DNA of 64,000 bases from Anaerolineae bacterium (GCA_022841825.1 JALHQT010000002.1:829276-893275); one strand, 5' to 3'; numbered from the stretch's first letter, positions 16,888 through 25,618 are shown. The notes: a model not told the origin generated them from the letters alone. Translations and numbers: made by a program.

Positions 16888-17768
16888 CATCCAAATTTGT
16901 GAGGCGTAATGTCTGCGGACGAGGCATGCCTCGTCCCTACATCAAGATAGATGCGACTGTAGGGACGAGGCGTGCCTTGTCCGTTCTCAAATTCCTCATC
17001 ATGATTGCCCTCCTCGCCGCCTGCGAAGCCGCGCCTGCCGCCACGACCGCCGATCCCTTCGCGGGTGTGCCGCAGGTCAAGCTGCTGGCAACGGTGCCGC
17101 CGCTGCCCACCGCCGACACGCGCATCCAGGAAGCGAACGCGGCTGCCGCGCTGCCGACCGTTATTCCCACGGCATTGCCGACGCCAACGCCGTACGTGGG
17201 CGTCTTCCTGGGCGGCGGCGCGGGCGAGAACTTGCCGATCTTCGACGCCGCGCGCTTTACTACGCCGACAGCGGTCATTGCCACACTCGAACCGCTGACG
17301 GTCTGCGAATTCACGCCGGACGAGCGCTACGGCACAGGCTGGGCAACCAGTCAGGTCGTGGTGGCGACGCTCGGCTGCCCCGGCGAGACGGCGGCGAGCT
17401 ACGACGGTGCGTTGCAGCTTTTTGAGCGCGGCGTGATGATCTACATCCCCAGCGGCGAGATCTGGGCGATTTCGCAGGGCGTGCCGACCGGGCGCTACTG
17501 GTATGTGGCGTCCGCGCCGCCGGAGCAGCCGATTGATCAGACGCCGCCGGATGGCTTGCGGCTGCCCGTCAGCGGCTTTGGCGCGACCTGGGCGGGCGTG
17601 GTAGGCGTACGACAGGCGCTCGGCTTCGCGCGCACGGAGGAGGCGGGCACGCCGATCCTGGTGCAGCGCTTTATAGGCGGGCTGCTGATCCAGGACTTAT
17701 CGACCGAGCAGACGTTTGCGCTGCTGGGCGTCACTGCTCCGACCGGCGTCGTGTATGGACCGTTCTAA
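16884..17768 (+). CDS. Lipoprotein of unknown function with repeat-invaded leader
   Basis: A 294-residue putative lipoprotein. The lipobox LLAAC places the lipidated residue at Cys47. The ATG at 16884 overlaps the stop of the membrane protein gene (ATGA). A composite palindromic repeat (16917-16982) of exactly 66 nt encodes residues 12-33, in frame, ahead of the hydrophobic h-region LKFLIMIALLA. An internal TTG at 16977 would give a short leader instead. The mature part has a Thr/Pro linker (PTALPTPTPYVG) and two similar segments, LGCPGETAASYDGALQLFERG and LGFARTEEAGTPILVQRFIGG, that look like a degenerate internal repeat. No family is recognised. Confidence 0.75.
   Translation: MTSKFVRRNVCGRGMPRPYIKIDATVGTRRALSVLKFLIMIALLAACEAAPAATTADPFAGVPQVKLLATVPPLPTADTRIQEANAAAALPTVIPTALPTPTPYVGVFLGGGAGENLPIFDAARFTTPTAVIATLEPLTVCEFTPDERYGTGWATSQVVVATLGCPGETAASYDGALQLFERGVMIYIPSGEIWAISQGVPTGRYWYVASAPPEQPIDQTPPDGLRLPVSGFGATWAGVVGVRQALGFARTEEAGTPILVQRFIGGLLIQDLSTEQTFALLGVTAPTGVVYGPF
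16917..16982. repeat. Composite palindromic repeat inside a coding leader
   Basis: Copy one (16917-16940, GGACGAGGCATGCCTCGTCC then CTAC) and an inverted copy two (16959-16982, GTAGGGACGAGGCGTGCC then TTGTCC) flank an 18-nt spacer. The unit is 66 nt, a multiple of three, and lies within the first codons of the lipoprotein gene. Confidence 0.85.
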
Positions 17769-17792
17769 GATGGCAAGAAAAGCACATAACGC

Positions 17793-18935
17793 ATGAAGAT
17801 TGTAAAGCTACAAGGCAAGATTGAGGGAGTGCGATATAAGGTATATCTTGCCCCGCAATTGAATAAGTACGAGCTCGATGATTTCGACATCAACAATTCT
17901 GCGACAAGTGGAATTGTAGTCGTTGGACAGTCAGAACTAGGGTATGCAGCTTGGGTCTCGCCAAAAAGGACGCGAAGTTACCCATTTGCACGCGTATATG
18001 ACATCTATGGTACATCCAAGCGCGTTGCGGTAATCCCCATCATTAAGGATGAAGGAAAGAATGGAGACTGTGATCGCATAAACTCGATCACCCTTTCCAT
18101 GATGAATTTGTTGAATGTCTACGTGATTCTTGCTTGGTACACAGATGCCGAGCCTAGCTCACGCTATCCAGGAAAAATCACTGAGCAACAATTCCCAATC
18201 AAATATGTTCGTGAACGGATAGGTGAGATTGCTGATTACCATCAAAGTGCATTGCATTGGAACATTATGCATTTTGAGCGCGACTTCGAGCGCGTGTATC
18301 GTTTGGCGATTAGCGAGTATCAAGCCATTAGTACTCGTACGAATATTGCAGTGCACTCCCCTCAATCGCACATGAATGCGTTGAAGAAGTTTATGCAGAA
18401 CGACACTTTCAATCGCGAACTCTTCCGAATGATGACCCTCAAGGAGTCACTAAGAGCAGCAAAACGTGAAGTGTCCATTCTCTCTCACTTGAAAGAGCAT
18501 CTGACTGATGGAGACAAAGCAATTATTTCACTCGAGAATTATTTGGGCGGTGAATATCACTTGACCATCGATGAAGTATTTGAAGAAGATGGCAAAATCG
18601 TTTTGCAGGAATGCAAGAATACTGGTGAGGGAAAGTTTCCAAAGGTTGCCGACATAAAGGATGGGTTGCTAAAGCTTATTCTTTACAGCAATATCGATAC
18701 TCTGTCGCGAGAAGATGGTGGCGAAATCGACTTTCGAGTTCAACTTAAGCTCACTGGCAAACTGAAAGGGAGGTTGGTCATTCCGTCGAACAAGCACGTT
18801 ATCGATAAGTTCTGCGGAGACAACAAGCTTTCTACAGGAGAGACCAGTATCATCGCAGCGCTCCAGCAAGAAGTAGCCTACAATCAAACGCAGTATCAAA
18901 GACCAATAACTGTCCTCATTACAGGCAACACATGA
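17793..18935 (+). CDS. Putative type II restriction endonuclease
   Basis: A 380-residue protein with no recognised full-length homologue. Its context is decisive: the stop overlaps the start of a DNA adenine methylase by 4 nt. In the C-terminal third, Asp260 (YHLTIDEVF) and Glu273-Cys-Lys275 (KIVLQECKN), followed by Asp290, fit a PD-(D/E)XK nuclease core. Residues 1-240 are of unknown fold and may bind DNA or recognise the target. The gene is visibly AT-richer than its neighbours, with A/T-ending codons common, consistent with horizontal transfer. No strong ribosome site precedes the ATG. Function as cognate nuclease is inferred. Confidence 0.7.
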   Translation: MKIVKLQGKIEGVRYKVYLAPQLNKYELDDFDINNSATSGIVVVGQSELGYAAWVSPKRTRSYPFARVYDIYGTSKRVAVIPIIKDEGKNGDCDRINSITLSMMNLLNVYVILAWYTDAEPSSRYPGKITEQQFPIKYVRERIGEIADYHQSALHWNIMHFERDFERVYRLAISEYQAISTRTNIAVHSPQSHMNALKKFMQNDTFNRELFRMMTLKESLRAAKREVSILSHLKEHLTDGDKAIISLENYLGGEYHLTIDEVFEEDGKIVLQECKNTGEGKFPKVADIKDGLLKLILYSNIDTLSREDGGEIDFRVQLKLTGKLKGRLVIPSNKHVIDKFCGDNKLSTGETSIIAALQQEVAYNQTQYQRPITVLITGNT

Positions 18936-19744
18936 GTACCCTGGCAATCACACCGCTGCGCTATCCCGGCGGCAAATCGAAAGCGCTCGATCAAATTCTG
19001 CCGCTCCTGCCCAGGGAGATCGGCGAGTTTCGAGAACCATTTCTCGGCGGGGGGTCGGTACTGCTGGCGGTGAAAAAGCTCTATAGCAAACGCATCAATC
19101 ACTACTGGGCAAACGACCTGAACAGCGATCTTTTCCACTTCTGGCAGGCGCTGCGGGATACGCCAGACGAACTCGTCAGTCAGGTGCAAAGTTTTCGTGA
19201 TGGATATGAAAATGGGCGCGAACTTTATGCATTCCTGCGCGACGAAGCCAACATGCGCTCGAACTTTGATCGCGCCGTTCGCTTCTTCATCATGAACCGC
19301 ATCACCTTCTCCGGCGTTATGGACTCCGGCGGCTATTCCGATCAGGCGTTTCATCTTCGCTTCACACAGTCATCTATCGACCGCCTGCATCGCACGGCGC
19401 ATTACCTTCCCAACGTCGAGATCACACATGGGGATTACGAGGTGGTCTTACGGCGTCCTGGCGATAACGTATTCCTTTTCCTCGATCCGCCCTATTGGAA
19501 GGCGACCAAGTCGAAGCTCTACGGCGTGAAGGGCGATTTGCATACCTCGTTCGATCATGAGCGCTTCGCAGCAGCAATGCAAACATGCAAGCATCGTTGG
19601 CTGATCACCTATGACGACTCAGAAAAGATTCGGAGCTTGTTCAGCTTCGCGCGAATCATCGAATGGGAATTGCAATATGGGATGAACAACTATAAACGTG
19701 ACACGGCAGAAAAGGGCAAAGAGTTGTTCATCGCCAATTATTGA
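18932..19744 (+). CDS. D12-class DNA adenine N6-methyltransferase
   Basis: A 270-residue Dam/D12-class methylase. The N-terminal TPLRYPGGKSKAL, AdoMet motif I EPFLGGGSVLL (Phe37-Gly41) and catalytic motif IV DPPY (Asp185-Tyr188, in FLFLDPPYWKATK) are all present in the order of the alpha group, with the target-recognition region between them. It should transfer methyl groups to adenine N6 in a short palindromic site that cannot be read from sequence; GATC is only one option. Its start overlaps the stop of the putative restriction nuclease (ATGA), so it presumably protects the host DNA. Base composition is intermediate between the nuclease gene and the surrounding genome. Confidence 0.93.
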   Translation: MSTLAITPLRYPGGKSKALDQILPLLPREIGEFREPFLGGGSVLLAVKKLYSKRINHYWANDLNSDLFHFWQALRDTPDELVSQVQSFRDGYENGRELYAFLRDEANMRSNFDRAVRFFIMNRITFSGVMDSGGYSDQAFHLRFTQSSIDRLHRTAHYLPNVEITHGDYEVVLRRPGDNVFLFLDPPYWKATKSKLYGVKGDLHTSFDHERFAAAMQTCKHRWLITYDDSEKIRSLFSFARIIEWELQYGMNNYKRDTAEKGKELFIANY

Positions 19745-19756
19745 CGGAGCGAGCGA

Positions 19757-20656
19757 ATGCCAGAAACTCCCCACCTCTTCGACGAACCCACGCGGCGCAA
19801 GCTGGAAGCGCTCATGTTCCATGCTTCGCGCGTGCGCGCCGGGGCGATTAAGGGCGACCGCCGCTCGAACAAGCGCGGCACCAGCATCGAGTTCGCCGAC
19901 TATCGTAATTACGCGCCCGGCGACGATCTGCGCCGTCTTGACTGGAACATCTATGCCCGTTCCGACCGCCCGCTGACGCGCCTGTACGAAGACGAGGAAG
20001 ACCTCGCCGTCCATCTGCTGCTGGATACCTCCGCCAGCATGGACTGGCAGCCCGACGAGGGCGGCGTTGGCGCGCCGGACAAGTTCCTCTTCGCACGGCG
20101 CATCTTCGCCGGGCTGGGCTTCGTCGCGCTGGCGGAGAACGACCGCCTGACAATGAGCACGCTCGACGGCGCGCTGTATGGTCCCGTGCGTGGGCGCGGC
20201 TATGGCATTGGGCTGCTGCGCTACGTGGGGGGACTGGCGGCGCGCGGCACGACCGACCTGAACGCCGCGCTCAAGGCGTATGCGCTGCGGACGACGCGCG
20301 CCGGGCTGGCGGTCATCATCAGCGACTTCTTCTCGCCAGCGGGCTACATGGACGGCTTGAACGCGCTGCTCGCCAAGGGCTGCGAAGTCGCCGTCGTGCA
20401 TCTGCTCGCGCCCGCCGAGGCGGAGCCACCGCTGGTGGGCGATCTGCGGCTGATCGATATGGAGACAGGCGAACCGCAGGAGGTGAGCCTGGACGACGGA
20501 ATGCGGGCGCTGTATGTGGAGCGCGTGCGCGAGTGGCGCGATGGCATCCGCACGGAATGCAGCAAGCGCGGCGTCCACTACGTCTATGCGCAGACCGACG
20601 CGCCCTGGGAGCGCGTCATCTTGCAGGATCTAAGACGAACGGGAGTTGTCCGATGA
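19757..20656 (+). CDS. DUF58 family protein (VWA-like)
   Basis: A 299-residue protein with the DUF58 signature: RRSNKRGTSIEFADYRNYAPGDDLRRLDWNIYARSDRPLTRLYEDEEDL, followed by a von Willebrand A-like core with metal-site motif DTSAS (VHLLLDTSASMDW). Such proteins normally accompany MoxR AAA ATPases and act in chaperone-like assembly of metal enzymes or membrane complexes. Here the preceding gene is the methylase, 12 nt upstream, and no MoxR gene is adjacent, so the restriction cassette may have been inserted into a former operon. The stop abuts the convergent proline dehydrogenase stop. Confidence 0.88.
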   Translation: MPETPHLFDEPTRRKLEALMFHASRVRAGAIKGDRRSNKRGTSIEFADYRNYAPGDDLRRLDWNIYARSDRPLTRLYEDEEDLAVHLLLDTSASMDWQPDEGGVGAPDKFLFARRIFAGLGFVALAENDRLTMSTLDGALYGPVRGRGYGIGLLRYVGGLAARGTTDLNAALKAYALRTTRAGLAVIISDFFSPAGYMDGLNALLAKGCEVAVVHLLAPAEAEPPLVGDLRLIDMETGEPQEVSLDDGMRALYVERVREWRDGIRTECSKRGVHYVYAQTDAPWERVILQDLRRTGVVR

Positions 20657-21580
20657 CTAACCCCCAAAGAAGTTTTTGACGAAAAACCACAGATTCGCCG
20701 GGCGCTCCGCCAGCCGCCGCATGAAGTACGGATACCAGGCATCCCCGAACGGCACATACACCCGCACCGGATAGCCCGCCGCCGCCAGCGCATCCTGCCG
20801 CGCCGCGCGGATGCCATACAGCATCTGGAACTCGCTGCGCTGAATGAGCTGCGTATCGCGCTGGAGCAGCGCCTCGGCGTGCTGGATGATGCGCTCGTCG
20901 TGCGTGGCGATGCACAGGTAGGCGCTGCCGGGAGTCTTCAGATAGGCGTCCATCACATCGACGTACTGCTGGTCAACATCCGCCTTGATAGGGAGCGCGA
21001 CCGTCTCCGGCTCCAAATATGCCCCTTTGCACAGCCGGATGTGCGCGCCTTCCGCTGCCAGCTCGCGCATATCGTCTGGCGTCCGGCGCAGATACGCCTG
21101 AATGACCGTGCCGACGTTGCTGAAGTCGTACTCGTCGCGCAGCGTGCGGTAGATGCGCAGCGTACGCTCGGTGTATTCGCTGCTTTCCATGTCGATGGTG
21201 ACGGGGATGGCGTGCGCTTTGGCATCGCCCAGGATGTGACGCAAATTCGCCATGCAGAGATCTTCGCCGATGTCCAAGCCCAGGTGCGTCAGCTTGAGCG
21301 AGATGCTCGCCTGCGCCTCTTCATTGGCGATGCGCTGAATTAACCCTCGGTAGGTGCTGACGACCAGCTCGGTGTCCTTCGCTTCGTGGACGCTTTCGCC
21401 CAGGAAGTCGAGTGAGACGAGCAGTCCCTTGCGATTGAGCGCGTGCGTCGCCGTCAGCGCGTCGTCGAGCGTTTCGCCCGCCACGAAGCGCCGCGCAAAG
21501 GCACGCGCCGTCCCCCATCCGGTCACCCATCGGCGTGCCCAACCCGCCTGAGAAAGATATAGAAGCAACCGTCGCAGCAT
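20657..21580 (-). CDS. Proline dehydrogenase (monofunctional)
   Basis: A 307-residue FAD enzyme of the PRODH family that oxidises proline to pyrroline-5-carboxylate and passes electrons to the membrane quinone pool. Recognisable segments are SLKLTHLGLD, IDMESSEYTERTL, IRLCKGAYLEP and the C-terminal RRLAERPANLWFFVKNFFGG, which is the substrate-binding helix region of this family. The ATG at 21580 is favoured by GAGGA nine nt upstream; a TTG three codons earlier is possible. No pyrroline-5-carboxylate dehydrogenase lies next to it, though an aldehyde dehydrogenase occurs at 41640. Confidence 0.93.
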   Translation of the reverse strand: MLRRLLLYLSQAGWARRWVTGWGTARAFARRFVAGETLDDALTATHALNRKGLLVSLDFLGESVHEAKDTELVVSTYRGLIQRIANEEAQASISLKLTHLGLDIGEDLCMANLRHILGDAKAHAIPVTIDMESSEYTERTLRIYRTLRDEYDFSNVGTVIQAYLRRTPDDMRELAAEGAHIRLCKGAYLEPETVALPIKADVDQQYVDVMDAYLKTPGSAYLCIATHDERIIQHAEALLQRDTQLIQRSEFQMLYGIRAARQDALAAAGYPVRVYVPFGDAWYPYFMRRLAERPANLWFFVKNFFGG

Positions 21581-21664
21581 GATGAACAATCCTCAAGGAG
21601 TGGTTGATGCGGTAGAATAGTTTAGCGTTGTGTGAGCAAAAATCACATCACCTTATCCAGGGTA

Positions 21665-21733
21665 GAATTCAACCGCGAAAGCGCGAAGAACACGAAGCAC
21701 TTTGCGTCCTGCGCGTCCTGGTGGTTCAATTCA
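21665..21733. repeat. AACCGCG...GGTTCAATT inverted repeat
   Basis: GAATTCAACCGCGAA at the left faces GGTGGTTCAATTC at the right, with CGCGAAG and CGCGTCCT pairs between. It matches in design the element at 51607-51666. It lies in the gap before the class II aldolase gene and extends its open frame upstream without adding a plausible protein start. Confidence 0.65.
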
Positions 21734-21763
21734 ATCATACTCATTGCCCCATTAGGACAGATC

Positions 21764-22456
21764 ATGAACCCAGAAGACATCACGAAGGACCCGGCGATCC
21801 AGGCGATGCGCGGCAAGGTCGCCCGTTTCGGCAAAATGCTCTATGAACGCCACCTCACCGATGCGGCGGGCGGCAACGTCAGCACTCGCGTCGGCGACCT
21901 GATCTGCATGTCGCCGCGCTATTCAGGCTCGCAGCATCAGTGGGATTTGTCACCCGACCAGGTGCTGGTCATCGACCTCGACGGCAATGTCCTGGTCGGT
22001 GCTGGGCAAATCTCGCGTGAGTCGAAGGCGCACCTGCGGCTGTACCGCGATTTTGGCGAACACGGCAGCGGCGTCATCCACTGCCACGCGCGCAACGTGC
22101 TCGTCTTCGCCGTCATGGGGCAGCCCATCCCGCCCATCCTCGAAGCGACGCGCAAGTTCGGTACCATCCCGGTCACGCCCTACGCACCCGCCCACAGCGA
22201 CGACCTCGCAGGGTTCATCGCCGACGCCATTCGCGGCAACGAGTCGCGCATCCGCAAGCAGGCGGCGGCGGCAATCGCGCCCTGGCATGGGCTGTTCGTC
22301 ATCGGCAAAGACCTGGATGCGGCGTTCGATGCCGTCGAGCGCATCGACACCAGCGCCTATATCCTGATGATGAGCCGCCACCTGGGTGGCGAAGGGTCGC
22401 TGGAAGCGCAGCGCGCGGCGATGGAAGCGGCGATTGCGCCTTTTGAGTCGAAGTAA
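21764..22456 (+). CDS. Class II aldolase/adducin family protein
   Basis: A 230-residue zinc-dependent aldolase-like protein. The substrate-phosphate segment AAGGNVSTRVGDLICMSPRYSG, the metal ligands in VIHCHARNVLVF and the later WHGLFVIG histidine are those of L-fuculose- and L-rhamnulose-phosphate aldolases and relatives. The ATG at 21764 follows AGGA; upstream codons come from a repeat. It is followed by a PfkB sugar kinase, so a sugar-phosphate catabolic pair is plausible: the kinase phosphorylates and the aldolase cleaves a sugar phosphate. The exact substrate is not determined. Confidence 0.88.
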   Translation: MNPEDITKDPAIQAMRGKVARFGKMLYERHLTDAAGGNVSTRVGDLICMSPRYSGSQHQWDLSPDQVLVIDLDGNVLVGAGQISRESKAHLRLYRDFGEHGSGVIHCHARNVLVFAVMGQPIPPILEATRKFGTIPVTPYAPAHSDDLAGFIADAIRGNESRIRKQAAAAIAPWHGLFVIGKDLDAAFDAVERIDTSAYILMMSRHLGGEGSLEAQRAAMEAAIAPFESK

Positions 22457-22465
22457 GGCATGAAA

Positions 22466-22580
22466 CCCTCACCCTAAATCCCTCCGCTTACGCGTCAGGG
22501 CGAGGGACTTCCAGATTCGATGCGCGGCACAGTCTGGCTCCCCTTCTCCCTCAGGGAGAAGGGGTTGGGGGTTGAGGGTC
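22466..22580. repeat. CCCTCACCC...GAGGGT repeat with inner palindrome
   Basis: CCCTCACCCTAA at the left and GGGGGTTGAGGGT at the right enclose a tight hairpin CCCTTCTCCCT-C-AGGGAGAAGGG (about 22541-22563). The same core recurs inside a coding region at 50669-50704. The 159-nt gap between aldolase and kinase genes is almost entirely this element. Confidence 0.8.
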
Positions 22581-22615
22581 TTGCGTCAAACCGCACTGTA
22601 CTCATAGTAGGTATC

Positions 22616-23545
22616 ATGATCATCTCGCTTACCGCCAACACCACGCTCGATCAGACGGTCTTCATCCCGTCGCTTGTCCCGAATAAGACGATCCGCGCCA
22701 CGCAGACTGTGCAGAGCATGGGCGGCAAGCCCGCCGATGCCTCGTGGATATTGGGCGAGGTCGGCATCCCCAGCCTGGCGCTCGGCTTCGCGGGCGGCGC
22801 GACGGGCAAGAAGATGGAGTCGCTGCTTAACGCGCGCGGCGTGCAGACCGACTTTATCTGGATGGAGACCGATACGCGCATCAACGTCGTCATCGTCGCC
22901 GAAGACACCAAGAGCATGACGACGATCACCACGACGACGATGGAGATCACGCCAGAAGCGCTCGACAAGTTGCGCGCGCAGTACGCGGCGCTGCTCGACC
23001 AGGCAACCGTCGTCGTCACCGGCGGCACGCTGCCTAAGGGGCTGAGTCCGGAGTTTTACACCGAGTTCATCGGCATGGCGCGCGCAAAAGGCGTCCCGGT
23101 CGTCTTCGATGCCGCCGAGCCGAACCTGAGCGCAGGTGTAAAGGCACAGCCGACCTACATCAAGCCTAATCGTGACGAGCTGGGCGCGCTGGTCGGCGCG
23201 ACGATTACGACGTTGGATGACGCGCTGCGCGCCGGGCGCGAGGTCATCGCGCGCTGGGGTGTCTCGCCGATCATCAGTCTGGACAGCGAGGGGGGGCTTG
23301 CGGTGCTGCCCGACCGCGCATACCGTATTTCGGCGATCCCGGTCGATGTCGTCAGCGCGGCAGGCGCGGGGGATGGCGTACTGGCGGGCATCACCGCAAG
23401 TCTGCACCTGGGTCAGCCGATTGAAGAGGGTTTGCGATTGGGGTTTGCGTGTGCGACGGCGGTCTGTTTGCAGCCCGGCACCGCCGACTGCCGGCGGGAA
23501 GATGTTGAGCGTTTCCTGCCGATGGTCGAGCTGATCCCGGTGTGA
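22616..23545 (+). CDS. PfkB-family sugar kinase (1-phosphofructokinase-like)
   Basis: A 309-residue ribokinase-fold kinase of the hexose branch. It starts like 1-phosphofructokinase and tagatose-6-phosphate kinase (MIISLTANTTLDQTVFI), has the GGKPADASWILGEVG substrate segment and the C-terminal catalytic anion-hole motif AAGAGDGVLAG with the base Asp. It likely phosphorylates a sugar phosphate, fitting the neighbouring class II aldolase. The start at 22616 was taken because the residues upstream derive from the CCCTCACCC repeat. The Shine-Dalgarno is weak (AGTAGG). Confidence 0.88.
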   Translation: MIISLTANTTLDQTVFIPSLVPNKTIRATQTVQSMGGKPADASWILGEVGIPSLALGFAGGATGKKMESLLNARGVQTDFIWMETDTRINVVIVAEDTKSMTTITTTTMEITPEALDKLRAQYAALLDQATVVVTGGTLPKGLSPEFYTEFIGMARAKGVPVVFDAAEPNLSAGVKAQPTYIKPNRDELGALVGATITTLDDALRAGREVIARWGVSPIISLDSEGGLAVLPDRAYRISAIPVDVVSAAGAGDGVLAGITASLHLGQPIEEGLRLGFACATAVCLQPGTADCRREDVERFLPMVELIPV

Positions 23546-23550
23546 TGAGG

Positions 23551-23596
23551 GTTAACGCAGTTGAAGCGCTTTCGTCCGTGCGCTCAACTGCGTAAC
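23551..23596. terminator. Stem-loop between convergent genes
   Basis: GTTAACGCAGTTGA (23551-23564) pairs with TCAACTGCGTAAC (23584-23596) with one bulged base, extended by GCGC/GCGC. It lies between the PfkB gene stop and a convergent gene stop. No U-tract follows, so terminator function is only suggested by position. Confidence 0.5.
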
Positions 23597-23609
23597 TTCT
23601 CGTGATTTC

Positions 23610-23999
23610 TTAGCTCTGTTTGCCGTTGCCGCGCAGCAGCAGCCCCAGGACGATGCCGAACAGCAGCACGATGCCGAGCATCGGCAGCGGGTTGCGCTTG
23701 ACGGCGCGCTCGACATCCTCGCCCATGTCGTCAAACGAGTGGCGGTTCAGGTAATGCGCGGCTTTCTCCAAGCCATGCGCGAATTTGTCCGCTGTCTCGG
23801 TCGCGTCGCCGCCCGCCTTGTTTTCACGCACTTCGCGGCGGATGCCCTCGGCAGCTTCGTACAGCTTGTGGACAACATCCTTCTTGGCGCTGTCTGCCTT
23901 ATGGCGCGCCTCGCGCCCCAACTCGCGCAGTTCCTTCGAGACTTCGTCCTTCAGCACTTCGACATTCTTCTCGACGCTCTTATGTCCGTTGTCTGCCAT
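23610..23999 (-). CDS. Small membrane-anchored coiled-coil protein (YqjD/DUF883-like)
   Basis: A 129-residue protein: a charged helical N-terminal region (EKNVEVLKDEVSKELRELGREARHKADSAKKDV) and one C-terminal membrane helix (about residues 105-122, LPMLGIVLLFGIVLGLLL) with a short basic tail. The layout is that of YqjD/ElaB, small inner-membrane proteins that bind stalled ribosomes in enterobacteria, though sequence identity is not evident. Two adjacent ATGs exist (24002 and 23999); GGAG lies 7 nt from the second. Function is unknown. Confidence 0.75.
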   Translation of the reverse strand: MADNGHKSVEKNVEVLKDEVSKELRELGREARHKADSAKKDVVHKLYEAAEGIRREVRENKAGGDATETADKFAHGLEKAAHYLNRHSFDDMGEDVERAVKRNPLPMLGIVLLFGIVLGLLLRGNGKQS

Positions 24000-24079
24000 C
24001 ATGCATCTCCGTTTGGCTCATATCAACATTACACTGCGCATTATAGCGCAGTTGGGTGCGAAACACTACGCGCGCTGTG

Positions 24080-25618
24080 CTACTTTCGACTGTGGTCGGG
24101 TGCGGCGGCGACTGCGCCGGGATTGCGGGCGAAGAAGCGCGTCATGTCGCGCAGGCGCTGGCGCGGCAGGCTTGAGAACTGCTCCTCGGTCAGCCGCCAC
24201 GCCCAGTTGCCGCCCTGCACGCTTGGGATATTCATGCGTGCGTCCGCGCCCAAGCCGAGCAGATCCTGCGCCGGGATGACCGCCATACGCGCCACCGACC
24301 CCAGCGCCAACCGGATCATCTCCCAGTTGATCTCGTTGATCCAATGCCCGACATACGCGCCGATGTGCACCTTGATGGCGTCGTTCGCTTCGCTGCTGTT
24401 CCACCATCCCACCGTCGTATTGTTGTCGTGCGTACCGGTGTAGACGATGCAGTTGGGGATGTAGTTGTGCGGCAGAAAGACATTGACCCCGCGCGTATCG
24501 CCCCAGGCGAACTGCAAGACCTTCATGCCTGGCAGGTTGAAGCCATCGCGCAGCGCGTAGACATCCGGCGTGATTTCGCCCAGATCTTCCGCGATGACGG
24601 GGATGTCGCCGAAGACCGATTGGAAGGTCTCGAAGAGCGCCTGCCCCGGCGCATCCACCCATTCGCCGCCGACTGCCGTCTCGTCCTGCGCGGGGATCTC
24701 CCAGTACTGGCAAAATCCGCGAAAGTGATCGATGCGTACGATATCAACCAGCTTGAGTACGCTGCGCACGCGCTTGATCCACCAGTTGAAGCCCGTCGCC
24801 TGCATCGCGTCCCAGCGATAGAGCGGGTTGCCCCACAACTGCCCGGTCGCGCTGAAGTAATCCGGCGGCACGCCCGCCACGACCGTCGGCATCCCGTCGG
24901 CGTCGAGATAGAACAGATCGCGCGCCGACCAGACGTCACTGCTGTCGTGGGCGACAAAGATCGGGATGTCGCCGATCAGCCGGACGCCTTTGCTGTTGGC
25001 ATACGCCTTCAGCTCAAACCACTGGGTATGGAAGACCCACTGACGGAACTTCTGCCGTTCAATCGCGGCGGCGTGGGTGGTGCGCGCGGCGGCAATCGCG
25101 GTGGGTTCGCGCAGCGCCAAGCCTTTCGCCCACTTCGTCCATTCGTGCCCGTCATTCGCTTCTTTGATGGCGACAAAGAGCGCGAAATCGTCCAGCCAAT
25201 CGGCGCTTTCCTGCGACCAGGCGGCAAATGCCGCGCGCTGGTCAGGCGTGGCGCGCGCGCTGAAGCCCGCGTATGCCTTGTCCAGCAGCGCGAAGCGCCA
25301 GGGGATGACCCAACCGTAATCGACGGCATGGCGTGGGAAGGGTGGCAGATCGGCGAAATCCTGCGGCGTCAGCCAGCCCAGCCCGACCAGCCTGTCGGGG
25401 TTGATCAGCAGTGGATTTCCTGCGAAGGTCGAGAGCGCCTGATAGGGCGAATCGCCATAGCTGGTGGGACCGAGCGGCAGCATCTGCCAGAGCGTCTGGT
25501 CGGTTTCGACCAGGAAGTCGACAAAGCGGTAAGCCCATTCACCCAGGTCGCCCAGCCCGTAGCGTCCGGGCAGCGAGGTCGGATGCAACAGTACACCGCT
25601 GGAACGTGAGAAATCCAT
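24080..25618 (-). CDS. malQ: 4-alpha-glucanotransferase (amylomaltase, GH77)
   Basis: A 512-residue GH77 enzyme, typical of the short bacterial amylomaltases. Family landmarks are SSGVLLHPTSLPGRYGLGDLG at the N-terminus, the nucleophile region VRIDHFRGF, the acid/base segment VIAEDLGEITPDV and TGTHDNNTTVGWW. It transfers glucan segments between maltodextrins in the cytoplasm, linking glycogen breakdown to glucose release. The ATG at 25618 follows AAAGG. It lies on the same strand as glgC, glgA and the branching enzyme but separated from them by the BtrH/MerR operon. Confidence 0.95.
   Translation of the reverse strand: MDFSRSSGVLLHPTSLPGRYGLGDLGEWAYRFVDFLVETDQTLWQMLPLGPTSYGDSPYQALSTFAGNPLLINPDRLVGLGWLTPQDFADLPPFPRHAVDYGWVIPWRFALLDKAYAGFSARATPDQRAAFAAWSQESADWLDDFALFVAIKEANDGHEWTKWAKGLALREPTAIAAARTTHAAAIERQKFRQWVFHTQWFELKAYANSKGVRLIGDIPIFVAHDSSDVWSARDLFYLDADGMPTVVAGVPPDYFSATGQLWGNPLYRWDAMQATGFNWWIKRVRSVLKLVDIVRIDHFRGFCQYWEIPAQDETAVGGEWVDAPGQALFETFQSVFGDIPVIAEDLGEITPDVYALRDGFNLPGMKVLQFAWGDTRGVNVFLPHNYIPNCIVYTGTHDNNTTVGWWNSSEANDAIKVHIGAYVGHWINEINWEMIRLALGSVARMAVIPAQDLLGLGADARMNIPSVQGGNWAWRLTEEQFSSLPRQRLRDMTRFFARNPGAVAAAPDHSRK

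Noticed and set aside
21632-21763. Longer N-terminus for the class II aldolase
   Set aside because: The extra codons are translated from an inverted repeat; the family N-terminus matches the ATG at 21764.
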